Notes under the pieces: model-generated
Databases searched by the model: none
What the model saw: only the letters and a program-made list of their open reading frames with translations
What the model was told of the DNA's origin: nothing
In this document: positions 16,644 through 24,979 of the stretch, piece after piece
How the letters are laid out: each line of letters opens with the position of its first letter
Numbering within the stretch: the first letter of the stretch is position 1
DNA from: AC-56 sp046729615
Lineage (GTDB): Bacteria > Actinomycetota > Thermoleophilia > Solirubrobacterales > 70-9
Assembly: GCA_046729615.1 (NCBI GenBank)
Contig: JBKPHA010000029.1
Coordinates: forward strand, 1 to 64,000
Direction: 5' to 3'
Length of the DNA: 64,000 nt
Program-made: the position numbers and the translations under genes

Positions 16644-16644
16644 G

Positions 16645-18009
16645 GTGAACGCCCGCGTACCGCAGATCGCGGTGGTCGGGTTTGCCAACGTGGGCAAGTC
16701 CACGCTCGTGAACCGGCTCGCGGGCGGCCGAGAGGCGGTGGTTCATCCCGACGCCGGCGTCACGCGCGACCGCAAGGCCGTGGAGACCGAGTGGAACGGG
16801 GTCACGTTCCAGCTCATCGACACAGGCGGAGTCGACCCCGCCGCCGAGGATTCTCTTTCGCGCGCGGTCCAGCGCCAGACGCGCGAGGCGATCTCGAACG
16901 CCGATGCCGCCGTGGTGGTGGTCGATGCCCGCGCCGGGCTGCGGCAGGGCGACGCCGAGGTCGCCAACATCCTGCGCCGCGCCGACATCCCCGTCTTCGT
17001 CGCGGCGAACAAGCTCGACGAGCCGGGCGACGATTACCTGGCGGCGGAGTTTCACCGGCTCGGGCTCGGCGATCCGTTTCCGGTCTCTGCCGCCCAGGGC
17101 CACGGCACCGGCGATCTCCTGGACCGCCTCGCGGACGTCGTTCGTGGCGCGTTTGGAGACGGCGCGGCGGAGTCCGACGCCGATGTCGTGGGGGTGGCCG
17201 TCATCGGACGGCCGAACGTGGGCAAGTCGTCGCTTGTCAACCGGTTCCTCGGCTTGGAAAGGGTGATCGTCTCCGAGGTCGCGGGCACGACACGCGACGC
17301 GATCGACACCGAACTCGTGTTTAGCGACCGCCGGCTCATCCTCGTCGATACGGCTGGGCTTCGCCGCCGGACGAAGGTCGCAGGGACCGTCGCCTACTAC
17401 GCGCAGCTGCGAGCCGAGCGGGCGGCCGAGCGCGCCGACGTGGCCCTGCTCGTGTGCGACGCCTCGGAGGGCGTCACCTCCGAGGACCTGCGGATCGCGG
17501 AGCTCGCGATGCGAACGGGCTGCGCGACGCTCGTCGCCCTCAACAAATGGGACATCGGCCGCACCGATCTGGCGGACGTGACGGCCCGGCTCGCCAAGCG
17601 CCTGCGCCAGCGGCCGCCGGTCATGACGTGTTCCGCCCGAACCGGGCGGAATGTCACGAGGCTCCTGGAGCGCGCGATCGAGCTCGCCGAGAAGCGCGCG
17701 TCGCGGATCCCGACATCCGAGCTCAATCGCTTCGTCGGCGAGCTGAGCGCGAGCCGCCCGCCGCCGGCGAAGCGGGGCCGGCGGCTGCGGATCTACTATG
17801 CGGCCCAGGTGGAGCGCCGGCCGCCGCGCTTCGCCATCCAGGTCAACGACCGCCGGCTGATCTCGCGCGAGTGGGCGTACCACCTCGAGAACCGCCTGCG
17901 CGAGGAGTTCGGCTTCGAGGGTATCCCGCTGATCATCGACTTCGTGCCGCACTCGCGCCGGCAGCGCCCCCGCGCCGGGGCCGAAGGCAGCCGGTATAGG
18001 GGAGGCTAG
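16645..18009 (+). CDS. der: Ribosome-assembly GTPase Der (EngA)
   Basis: A double GTPase needed for 50S subunit maturation. The 454-residue protein has a first G domain (GFANVGKSTLVNRLAGG, residues about 12-28; DTGG; NKLDEPG), a second G domain (GRPNVGKSSLVNRFLGLE; DTAGLRRR; NKWDIGR) and a C-terminal KH-like domain (RRLRIYYAAQVERRPPRFAI). Start is GTG, with GGAGG 8 nt upstream lying within the end of the repeat element. Confidence 0.95.
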   Translation: MNARVPQIAVVGFANVGKSTLVNRLAGGREAVVHPDAGVTRDRKAVETEWNGVTFQLIDTGGVDPAAEDSLSRAVQRQTREAISNADAAVVVVDARAGLRQGDAEVANILRRADIPVFVAANKLDEPGDDYLAAEFHRLGLGDPFPVSAAQGHGTGDLLDRLADVVRGAFGDGAAESDADVVGVAVIGRPNVGKSSLVNRFLGLERVIVSEVAGTTRDAIDTELVFSDRRLILVDTAGLRRRTKVAGTVAYYAQLRAERAAERADVALLVCDASEGVTSEDLRIAELAMRTGCATLVALNKWDIGRTDLADVTARLAKRLRQRPPVMTCSARTGRNVTRLLERAIELAEKRASRIPTSELNRFVGELSASRPPPAKRGRRLRIYYAAQVERRPPRFAIQVNDRRLISREWAYHLENRLREEFGFEGIPLIIDFVPHSRRQRPRAGAEGSRYRGG

Positions 18010-18049
18010 TGGGCAGCAGGCTGCAGCGCCTTTGGCTCGGCCTCTAGCG

Positions 18050-18202
18050 ATGATGAGGCACAGCGTGCGCGACGAGTACGACGCCAAGGACAGGCGGCAC
18101 TATCCAGGCCTCAAGCACGATGGCTACTTCCAGGGCTACAAGACACCGCTGTCGGTCAGCGATCGAGTGAGGGCGCTACGTGTCGAGCGAGCGAAGGGAT
18201 AG
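18050..18202 (+). CDS. Hypothetical 50-residue protein
   Basis: A short frame starting ATGATG that encodes a polar, basic and aromatic-rich peptide (RDEYDAKDRRHYPGLKHDGY, then FQGYKTPLS). Third codon positions are mostly G or C, as in real genes here. It overlaps the start of the next gene by 23 bp. No family was recognised. It may be a real small protein or the upstream part of an unrecognised leader. Confidence 0.4.
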   Translation: MMRHSVRDEYDAKDRRHYPGLKHDGYFQGYKTPLSVSDRVRALRVERAKG

Positions 18203-20114
18203 CTACTCGCTCCTGTCGAGGCTCCCGGTATGGGGGCTATACGTCATCAAGGGCGTGGGCGAGGAGCTGGTCGGGACAGTTCGCGCCGTCGATCTCTGGG
18301 ATGCGAGCCGCCTACTCGACGATCTGATCCCGAGCTGGGACGAGGACCAGCGCGCTTACGTCATTCGGCGGATCGAGTCGAGTCTCCGCGCCGAGACCTC
18401 GGGGGGAGGGGAGGGTCGCGATCGCGCGACCTCGCTGCGAGCCCGCCGGCTCATCGTGGTCGCGATCGCGGCGGTCGCCGTGATCCTGATCGCCGCCTTC
18501 GTCGCGGTGCCCGCGCTGCCGTGCGGAGCGCCAGGCGGGGACGTCTGTCCGCCCTCGGACGACGCAATCGCGCTCGCGCCAGACGACTCGCTCGCCTACC
18601 TGCACGTGAACGTCGATCCCGGCACCGATCAGTATCAGGCCGCAAGCGACGTCGCGGAGCGCATCCCGTCGCTCACCGAGCAGCTCACGTCCCGCCTGCT
18701 CGATCGCGTTCCGGGCCCCCGTGGGCGGCCGCCCGACTTCGGGCGCGGCATCGAGCCGTGGTTCGGCGGCCAGGCGGCGCTCGCAGTGATCCCCGCGGGC
18801 GAGCGAGCCGCCAACGAGGTCGAGCTCCTCCAGGTCTCGGACGCGAAGGGCGCGCGGCGCTTCGCCGACTCGATCGCGACCGGCAAGCCGCGGACGAGCG
18901 AATACCGCAAGGTGCATGTCAGCGTCGACCGGCGCGGCCTCGCAACGGCGCAGGTCGGAGGCTTTCTCACGATCGGGCGCGAGAGCGGCGTCCGCGACGT
19001 GATCGACGCCCAGAGCGGCGCCGCGGGCTCCGGATCCCTCGGGGGAGACCCCGCGGCCGACGCAGCGCTCGCGGCGCTTCCGGATCAGCGGCTGGCAGAC
19101 GCGTACCTCTCCTCGGACGGCGTCGACCGGCTCGTGGGCAACCCGCGGGCGCCGCTGGCGACGCTGGACGCCGCCGTGGATCCCGGTGCGAGCGACGGTG
19201 CCGCGATGGCGCTCGTAGCGAGCGACACCGGCATCGAGCTTGACATCCGCTCCGAGCTCGACCCGGCTCGCGCCCAGGCGGAGCCAGGATTCTTCGCCGC
19301 CTTCCCATCCTTTGACCCTTCTCTCACCGACTCGCTCTCGCCGGACTCGCTCGCCTATCTGGGAATGGCGGACCCAGGGAAGGCGCTCACCTCCTTGGCC
19401 GAGCAGGCGAGCGCCGACCAGCCCGGTCTCGCCGCCGCGCTCAAGTCGCTGGTGAAGCGGGTCGAGCAGCTCGGCAAGGTCGACCTGGCGCGCGATCTCC
19501 TGCCGTCGCTTGGAACTGAGGCGGGATTCGCGCTGCAGCCCGCGTCGGGCGGCTCGGGGGCGCCGTACCTCGAGTTCCTGAGCTCCGGGATCGACGCCGA
19601 GCGCGCCGGCCGAGCGCTCGCCAGCCTGCAGGCGCCGATCGTGGCAGCGCTGGGGCCCGCCAGGGGACACGCGCCGACCTTCAGCGAGCGCAAGATCGGC
19701 GACGTCACCGCCCACAGCGTCCAGTTCTCGCCGACGGTCGACCTGACGTACGCGATCGCAAGACGGGTCCTGCTGATCGCCACCGATCCCGCTGCTGTCA
19801 AGGAGCTCACCGACCAGGACGGCGACCTTGCCGACGATGATGCCTTCAAGGAGGCCACGGACGGCCTCACCAGCTCGGTGTCGCTCCTCGCCTACCTCAA
19901 CCTGTCGGGTCTTTTGACGCTGGGCGAGCAGGCGGGACTCGCCCAGGATCCGGCGTATGCCACCTTCGCCGGCGACCTGCACAAGCTCTCCGCGCTGGGG
20001 ATCGCCGTGCGGCAGAACCCGAGCGAGATCGCGATCGCCCTCAGGCTCGTCGTGAGCCCGCAGGCGCCCGCAAGCCAGCCGAGCTCTCGTCCCCGGATGG
20101 TTCCCAAGGACTAG
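18180..20114 (+). CDS. DUF3352 membrane-anchored extracytoplasmic protein
   Basis: A 644-residue protein: about 95 cytoplasmic residues, one membrane helix (LIVVAIAAVAVILIAAFVAV, about residues 97-116) and a large external DUF3352 domain. The domain opens with DDSLAYLHVNVDPGTDQYQA and contains two related halves with AYL repeats (LADAYLSSDGVDRLV, SLAYLGMADPGKAL, SLLAYLNLSGLL). Such proteins are common in Thermoleophilia and some cyanobacteria; function is unknown. The GTG start lies inside the preceding small frame. The N-terminal cytoplasmic part (LWDASRLLDDLIPSWDED) is not obviously part of the DUF. Confidence 0.7.
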   Translation: MSSERRDSYSLLSRLPVWGLYVIKGVGEELVGTVRAVDLWDASRLLDDLIPSWDEDQRAYVIRRIESSLRAETSGGGEGRDRATSLRARRLIVVAIAAVAVILIAAFVAVPALPCGAPGGDVCPPSDDAIALAPDDSLAYLHVNVDPGTDQYQAASDVAERIPSLTEQLTSRLLDRVPGPRGRPPDFGRGIEPWFGGQAALAVIPAGERAANEVELLQVSDAKGARRFADSIATGKPRTSEYRKVHVSVDRRGLATAQVGGFLTIGRESGVRDVIDAQSGAAGSGSLGGDPAADAALAALPDQRLADAYLSSDGVDRLVGNPRAPLATLDAAVDPGASDGAAMALVASDTGIELDIRSELDPARAQAEPGFFAAFPSFDPSLTDSLSPDSLAYLGMADPGKALTSLAEQASADQPGLAAALKSLVKRVEQLGKVDLARDLLPSLGTEAGFALQPASGGSGAPYLEFLSSGIDAERAGRALASLQAPIVAALGPARGHAPTFSERKIGDVTAHSVQFSPTVDLTYAIARRVLLIATDPAAVKELTDQDGDLADDDAFKEATDGLTSSVSLLAYLNLSGLLTLGEQAGLAQDPAYATFAGDLHKLSALGIAVRQNPSEIAIALRLVVSPQAPASQPSSRPRMVPKD

Positions 20115-20124
20115 GCGGGTCCGC

Positions 20125-20130
20125 TACCGT
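20125..20130 (+). promoter_or_regulatory. Candidate -10 box (TACCGT) for metK
   Basis: A TANNNT hexamer ending 10 nt before the metK ATG. The 26-bp gap is too short for a SAM riboswitch. Confidence 0.4.
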
Positions 20131-20140
20131 TGCGCCGATC

Positions 20141-21418
20141 ATGGTGAGGCTCTCGGACCACGAGTACTTGTTCACCTCGGAGTCGGTCACCGAGGGACAC
20201 CCCGACAAGATCTGCGATCAGATCTCGGATGGCGTCCTCGACGCCGTGCTGGCGGACGACCCCGGTGGGCGCGTCGCCTGCGAGTGCCTGGTCAATACGG
20301 GGCTAGTGGTCGTCGCGGGCGAGATCTCGACCGAGACCTACGTCGACATCCCGGCGATCGTCCGCGGCACGCTCCATCGGATCGGCTACAACCGCGCCAA
20401 GTACGGATTCGACGGCGAGACGTGCGCCGTGATCACCGCCATCGACGAGCAGTCGCCGGACATCGCGCAGGGCGTGGACACCGCGTACGAGGCCCGCACC
20501 GACCCCAACGACGACGACGAGCTCGACCGGGTCGGGGCGGGCGACCAGGGAATGATGTTCGGCTACGCGACGCGGGAGACCCGGACGCTCATGCCGATGC
20601 CGATCCAGATCGCCCACACCCTCGCCAAGCGCCTCGCCGAGGTGCGCAAGGCGCGGGTCGTTCCCTATCTGCGCCCCGACGGCAAGACCCAGGTGACGAT
20701 CCGCTACGAAAACGATCGGCCGGTGGAGATCGTCAAGGTCCTCATCTCCGCCCAGCACGCCCCCGACCTCGACGCGGATGCGCTCATCAAGCCGGACCTC
20801 TGGGAGCACGTGGTCGAGCCGGTCCTGCACGAGGGCTACAAGGAGCTCTTCACCGAGCGCGACCTTTTGCCGAACTTCCTCGTCAATCCGACCGGCAGGT
20901 TCGAGATCGGTGGCCCGATGGGCGACGCCGGGCTGACCGGCCGCAAGATCATCGTCGACACCTACGGGGGCGCGGCCCGGCACGGCGGCGGCGCGTTCTC
21001 GGGCAAGGATCCATCGAAGGTCGACCGCTCAGCCGCCTACGCGGCGCGCTACGTGGCGAAGAACGTCGTCGCTGCCGGCCTCGCCGACCGCTGCGAGATC
21101 CAAGTCGCCTATGCCATCGGCGTGGCGCACCCGGTCTCGCTGATGGTGGAGACGTACGCAACCGGAAAGGTCTCGAACGGCGACATCGCCCGGGCCATCA
21201 ACGAGGTCTTCGACCTGCGGCCGGCGGCGGTCCGGCGCTACCTCGACCTGCACCGCCCGATCTTTCAGAAGACGGCAGCCTACGGCCACTTCGGCCGCGA
21301 GGACCATGACTTCACGTGGGAGCGCACGGACCGCGTGGACGCGCTGCGCGCCGCGGTGGGGCTGGCCGCCACGGAGGACCAGCCCGGGGTCGAGGCCGGG
21401 ATTACGAGCTCGGGCTGA
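20141..21418 (+). CDS. metK: S-adenosylmethionine synthetase
   Basis: Makes SAM from methionine and ATP. The 425-residue protein has FTSESVTEGHPDKICDQISD, the GAGDQGMMFGYA motif, PYLRPDGKTQVT, and the P-loop-like GGAARHGGGAFSGKDPSKVDRS split over residues about 275-295. It is slightly longer than the usual 385-400 residues because of insertions such as the one near DPNDDDELD. It supplies SAM to the methyltransferases in this window (RsmB, RsmD, TrmD). Confidence 0.96.
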   Translation: MVRLSDHEYLFTSESVTEGHPDKICDQISDGVLDAVLADDPGGRVACECLVNTGLVVVAGEISTETYVDIPAIVRGTLHRIGYNRAKYGFDGETCAVITAIDEQSPDIAQGVDTAYEARTDPNDDDELDRVGAGDQGMMFGYATRETRTLMPMPIQIAHTLAKRLAEVRKARVVPYLRPDGKTQVTIRYENDRPVEIVKVLISAQHAPDLDADALIKPDLWEHVVEPVLHEGYKELFTERDLLPNFLVNPTGRFEIGGPMGDAGLTGRKIIVDTYGGAARHGGGAFSGKDPSKVDRSAAYAARYVAKNVVAAGLADRCEIQVAYAIGVAHPVSLMVETYATGKVSNGDIARAINEVFDLRPAAVRRYLDLHRPIFQKTAAYGHFGREDHDFTWERTDRVDALRAAVGLAATEDQPGVEAGITSSG

Positions 21419-21429
21419 CTGCTCATCGC

Positions 21430-21478
21430 ATCGAGTGATCGATTCACCTCGTATATGGAGGTAAATCACTCACTCGAT
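21430..21478. terminator. Long imperfect hairpin between convergent genes
   Basis: ATCGAGTGATCGATTCACCTC-type left arm (21 nt, 21430-21450), loop GTATATG and right arm 21458-21478, pairing at 18 of 21 positions. It lies between the ends of metK and the convergent PH-domain gene, so a bidirectional terminator is plausible, though no T-run follows. A related hairpin with the same GAGTGATT and AAATCACTC ends is at 44508-44553. Confidence 0.55.
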
Positions 21479-21534
21479 TAGGGAGGGGCGCGACTTCGAC
21501 GGCCACGTCGCCGCCCGTGCTAAACCTGCGCTTC

Positions 21535-22056
21535 CTACGGCCGCTGTGCCGCCGACTGGTCGCCCAACCCGCTCGCCGAGCCGGCGTGGGTCGCGCGATC
21601 TACGCGCTCCACGACCTCCGCCGGGTCCGCAACGCCGGCGAAGACGAAGTTGTAGTCGTCGCCCGCGGCCGTGTCGAAGTCGACGTCGCCGACCTGGAGT
21701 ATCCGCTCGAACAGCGACTGGTTGTAGTTGACGTTCTGCACGCGCTCGAGCCGCGTCTCCTGGATGTCGCGAGCGATGATCCCGCGCTGGATGTGCAGGC
21801 GGCGCGTCGTGATCGTGTAGTGCGTGGTGACGCGCTTGATGAATCCGGCGAGCACCACGGTCGCGACGCCCACGACCGCGACCAGGGCCACCAGCCCGAC
21901 ATCCGTGTCGCCGTTCGCGATGTTGGTGCCGACGCCGACGAGGAAGGCGACCACCAGGACCGCCAAGAGCCCCTTGATGTGGAAGCCGAGGATCGAGCGC
22001 CACGACGGGTGGCCCTGGAACATCACCTGCTCGCCGGGAGCAAGGCGGGGTGCCAT
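21535..22056 (-). CDS. Bacterial PH-domain (bPH2, YdbS-like) membrane protein
   Basis: A 173-residue protein: short N-terminus (GEQVMFQGHPSW), two adjacent hydrophobic helices (GLLAVLVVAFLVGVGTNIA and GLVALVAVVGVATVVLAGFI), then the bPH2 core TTHYTITTRRLHIQRGIIAR and VQNVNYNQSLFERILQVGDV. This matches the DUF304 family of small membrane proteins of unknown role. It is read convergently with metK and divergently from priA. Confidence 0.8.
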   Translation of the reverse strand: MAPRLAPGEQVMFQGHPSWRSILGFHIKGLLAVLVVAFLVGVGTNIANGDTDVGLVALVAVVGVATVVLAGFIKRVTTHYTITTRRLHIQRGIIARDIQETRLERVQNVNYNQSLFERILQVGDVDFDTAAGDDYNFVFAGVADPAEVVERVDRATHAGSASGLGDQSAAQRP

Positions 22057-22105
22057 GGCCGAAGCATAAGCGGCGTGCCACCGATGACGCCGCCGCGCCG
22101 ACCAC

Positions 22106-22111
22106 TAGCTT
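22106..22111 (+). promoter_or_regulatory. Candidate -10 box (TAGCTT) for priA
   Basis: A TANNNT hexamer ending 9 nt before the priA ATG in the divergent gap with the PH-domain gene. No Shine-Dalgarno sequence is visible. Confidence 0.4.
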
Positions 22112-22120
22112 CAAGCTGCC

Positions 22121-24301
22121 ATGGCGATCGCGAAGATCGAACCGCTTCTGACCGCCCGCGCCGTGAGCGGCCCCTTCGACTACCGGCTCCCCGATCGACT
22201 CCGCGACGTGGGCGTCGGGTCCGTGCTGCGGATTCCGTTCGGCCGCCGGCGGGTCGTCGGCGTCGTCGTCGAGGTGGCCGAATCCAGCGATCTGCCCCCC
22301 GAGCGGCTGGCGGAGCCGCTCGAGGCGCTCGCAGCGGCCGTGCCGGAGCTCGTACGGCTGGGCCTGTGGGTGGCGCACCAGTACTGCTCGACTCCGGCCC
22401 GCGGCTTGGAGCTCGTGCTGCCGCCGGGCACCGGGCGCGCGGGCCGCAGACCGCGGCCTCGCGTCGAGCTCTCCGCGAGGTTGACTGCGGCGGGTCGCGA
22501 CGCGCTCGCCAACGGCGCTCGCCTCGGGCCTGTCCAGCGCGCCACGCTCAAGGCACTGGCCGACGCGACCGAGCTCACCGCGGCTGAGTTTCGGACGGCC
22601 GGGACGGGCGCGCGGTCGCTTCGGCGGCTCGAGGGCCGAGGGCTCGTCGAGCTGCGCCGGACCGAGCGGGCTCGCCGGCCCGTGATCGTCGGCATCGGCG
22701 CGCCCTCCGGGCGGCCCGAGCTCACGGCGGCCCAGTCGGCGGCGCTCGCGCGGATCACGGAATCGATGAACGCCGACGGCGACGGCGAGCTTCTCCTTCA
22801 CGGCGTCACCGGCTCGGGCAAGACCGAGGTCTATCTCGCCGCGGCGGAGGCGGCGCTCGAGCGCGGGCGCGGCGCGATCGTCCTCGTCCCCGAGATCGCT
22901 CTCGCCCCGCAGACCGTGTCGCGCTTCGCCGCGCGCTTCGGCGACCGCGTGGCGCTCCTTCACTCGCGCCTGTCCGGCGGTGAGCGCCGCGACGAGTGGG
23001 AACGGCTTCGGGCCGGGGAGGCGAGGGTGTGCGTGGGTCCGAGATCGGCGGTATTCGCGCCGGTGCGTGACCTGGGCCTCCTCGTCGTCGACGAGGAGCA
23101 TGACCCCTCCTACAAGCAGGAGGGCGATCCCCGTTACGACGCCCGCGAGGTGGCGCGATACCGGACCCGGGGGTGCGGCACCATGCTGGTCTGCGGCAGC
23201 GCCACACCCAGGCCGGAGAGCTGGGAGCGCATGCCCCGCGTGGATCTCCCGGAGCGCGCGGACGGCGCGCCGCTGCCGCCCGTGGAGGTCCTCGACATGC
23301 GCGCGAGGTCAGGGCGCGAGGGGCCGCTTCACCCACGGACCATCGAGTGCCTGCGCGAGGTCCGTTCAGGCGGCGGCAAGGCGATCGTCTTGCTCAACCG
23401 CCGCGGGTGGTCACCGCATCTCGAGTGCCGGTCGTGCGGGCGGGCGTGGGGATGCCCGGAGTGCGACGTCTCGTTGGTCCTCCACAAGCGCGAGGGTCGA
23501 CTGCGCTGCCACCACTGCGGCCACGCCGAGCGCCTGCCCACGTCCTGCCCGGGTTGCGGCTCGGTGACCCTCGCGCGCCACGGCGCCGGAACCGAGCGGG
23601 TGGCGGAGATCCTCGCCGAGGCGGTAGACCCGGTGCCGGTCTTTCGCCTCGACTCCGACAGCGCCGCACCCGCCGGCCGGCACCTGGACATCCTCCGTCG
23701 CTTCGATGCCGCCAAGGGCGGCGTTCTCGTCGGGACCCAGATGGTCGGCAAGGGCCACGACTTCCCGGACGTCGTCCTGAGCGTCGTGCTGGACGCCGAC
23801 GCGACACTGCGGTTCCCGGACTTTCGCTCGGAGGAGCGCACGTTCGCCCTCGTCGCTCAGCTCGCCGGCCGCAGCGGGCGCGGCCCGCGCGGCGGCCGCG
23901 TGCTCGTCCAGACACTCGCGCCGGCCGCGCCCGCGATTCGGGACGCCGCGGCGCATGACACGCCGGGGTTCCTTGCGGCGGAGCTCGAACGGCGGCGTGC
24001 GCTCGGATACCCCCCCTTCTCGCACCTCGTGCGCTTGGAGCTCACCGCGCGCGACGCGGGGCGCGTCGAGGCCGCCGCGCGCACCGCGCACCGCCGATTG
24101 AGTGACGGCCTGCCCCCCGGCGTTGCGCTGCTGGGGCCCGCTCCACGCTTCCGCTTGCGGGGGCGGCACCGGCGCCAGCTCCTGCTGAAGGCGCCGGAGC
24201 GCGAGCCCGCCGTGGCCGCGGTGGGCGTGGCGGTGGACCAGCTCGCCACGTCAAGGGAGCTTCGCGAGGTCTCGATCAGCGTCGACGTCGATCCCGGGTA
24301 G
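22121..24301 (+). CDS. priA: Primosomal protein N' (PriA helicase)
   Basis: Restarts stalled replication forks by loading the replicative helicase. The 726-residue protein has an N-terminal DNA-binding domain, Walker A in LLHGVTGSGKTEVYLAAAE, the DEEH box LLVVDEEHDPSYKQEG, and paired zinc clusters (CRSCGRAWGCPECD; CHHCGHAERLPTSCPGCG) before the second RecA-like lobe with MVGKGHDFPDVVLS and QLAGRSGRGPRGG. The helicase motifs are complete, unlike mycobacterial PriA, which from memory is degenerate. It is the first gene of the run priA-def-fmt-rsmB. Confidence 0.94.
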   Translation: MAIAKIEPLLTARAVSGPFDYRLPDRLRDVGVGSVLRIPFGRRRVVGVVVEVAESSDLPPERLAEPLEALAAAVPELVRLGLWVAHQYCSTPARGLELVLPPGTGRAGRRPRPRVELSARLTAAGRDALANGARLGPVQRATLKALADATELTAAEFRTAGTGARSLRRLEGRGLVELRRTERARRPVIVGIGAPSGRPELTAAQSAALARITESMNADGDGELLLHGVTGSGKTEVYLAAAEAALERGRGAIVLVPEIALAPQTVSRFAARFGDRVALLHSRLSGGERRDEWERLRAGEARVCVGPRSAVFAPVRDLGLLVVDEEHDPSYKQEGDPRYDAREVARYRTRGCGTMLVCGSATPRPESWERMPRVDLPERADGAPLPPVEVLDMRARSGREGPLHPRTIECLREVRSGGGKAIVLLNRRGWSPHLECRSCGRAWGCPECDVSLVLHKREGRLRCHHCGHAERLPTSCPGCGSVTLARHGAGTERVAEILAEAVDPVPVFRLDSDSAAPAGRHLDILRRFDAAKGGVLVGTQMVGKGHDFPDVVLSVVLDADATLRFPDFRSEERTFALVAQLAGRSGRGPRGGRVLVQTLAPAAPAIRDAAAHDTPGFLAAELERRRALGYPPFSHLVRLELTARDAGRVEAAARTAHRRLSDGLPPGVALLGPAPRFRLRGRHRRQLLLKAPEREPAVAAVGVAVDQLATSRELREVSISVDVDPG

Positions 24302-24306
24302 CGGCG

Positions 24307-24312
24307 TAGACT
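24307..24312 (+). promoter_or_regulatory. Candidate -10 box (TAGACT) for def
   Basis: A TANNNT hexamer ending 7 nt before the def ATG, in the 18-bp gap after priA. Confidence 0.35.
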
Positions 24313-24319
24313 CGAATCG

Positions 24320-24979
24320 ATGAGCGAATCGACCGACACGACCGTCCGCGAGCCCGAGCGGGTCGAACCGGAAGGCCCCGGCGACGAGCGGGCGGAGCGG
24401 CTCGCCGAGGAGGCCCTTCGCCGGCGCGCCGCGGCGCTCGAGCAGATCCGCAAGTTCGGCGACCCGGTTCTGAAATCCCGCGCGTCCGAGATCAGATCCT
24501 TCGGCCCCGAGCTCGAGCGCGAGGTCCGGCGGATGATCGCGACGATGCGCGACGCTATCGGTGTCGGCCTCGCAGCGACGCAGCTGGGCGTGATGCACCG
24601 CCTGCTGGTCTTTGCGGCCGGTCCCGACGCGACGCCAACGGCGGTCGCGAACCCCACGATCGAGTGGCTGTCCGACGAGGCGGTCGTCGCCGAGGAGGGT
24701 TGCCTCAGCCTGCCGCGGGTCGCGGTCGACGTCGAGCGCCCGCTGTTTGCCCGGGTGAGCGGCGTGGATGTCCGCGGGGAGCCGCTCGAGATCGAGGCCT
24801 CCGGCCTCGAGGCGCGCGTGCTCCAGCATGAGATCGACCACCTCGACGGCGTGCTGATGCTCGACCGCGCGCCGCGGGACCAGCGCAAGGCGGCGCTGCG
24901 GGCGCTGCGTGAGGGCGGGCAGTACAGCCCGAGCGCGGAGGAGCCCGCCGAGGAGGACGCTCCCGCGCCCGCCAGTTGA
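24320..24979 (+). CDS. def: Peptide deformylase
   Basis: Removes the formyl group from nascent proteins. The 219-residue protein has the three family motifs: GVGLAATQLGV, EEGCLSLP (metal-ligand Cys) and QHEIDHLDGVL (two metal-ligand His plus catalytic Glu). It has an acidic extension of about 45 residues before the core and a Glu/Pro-rich tail. It pairs functionally with fmt, which it overlaps (TTGA). Confidence 0.94.
   Translation: MSESTDTTVREPERVEPEGPGDERAERLAEEALRRRAAALEQIRKFGDPVLKSRASEIRSFGPELEREVRRMIATMRDAIGVGLAATQLGVMHRLLVFAAGPDATPTAVANPTIEWLSDEAVVAEEGCLSLPRVAVDVERPLFARVSGVDVRGEPLEIEASGLEARVLQHEIDHLDGVLMLDRAPRDQRKAALRALREGGQYSPSAEEPAEEDAPAPAS

Noticed and set aside
18312..19982. Antisense frame of 556 codons opposite the DUF3352 gene
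   Set aside because: Same reason: a shadow of the real frame, with no recognisable motif and no promoter context.
20115..20140. SAM riboswitch before metK
   Set aside because: Only 26 bp separate the genes, too little for any SAM aptamer.
21535..23101. Minus-strand frame of 543 codons across priA and the PH-domain gene
   Set aside because: It is antisense to priA motifs and out of frame with the PH-domain protein.
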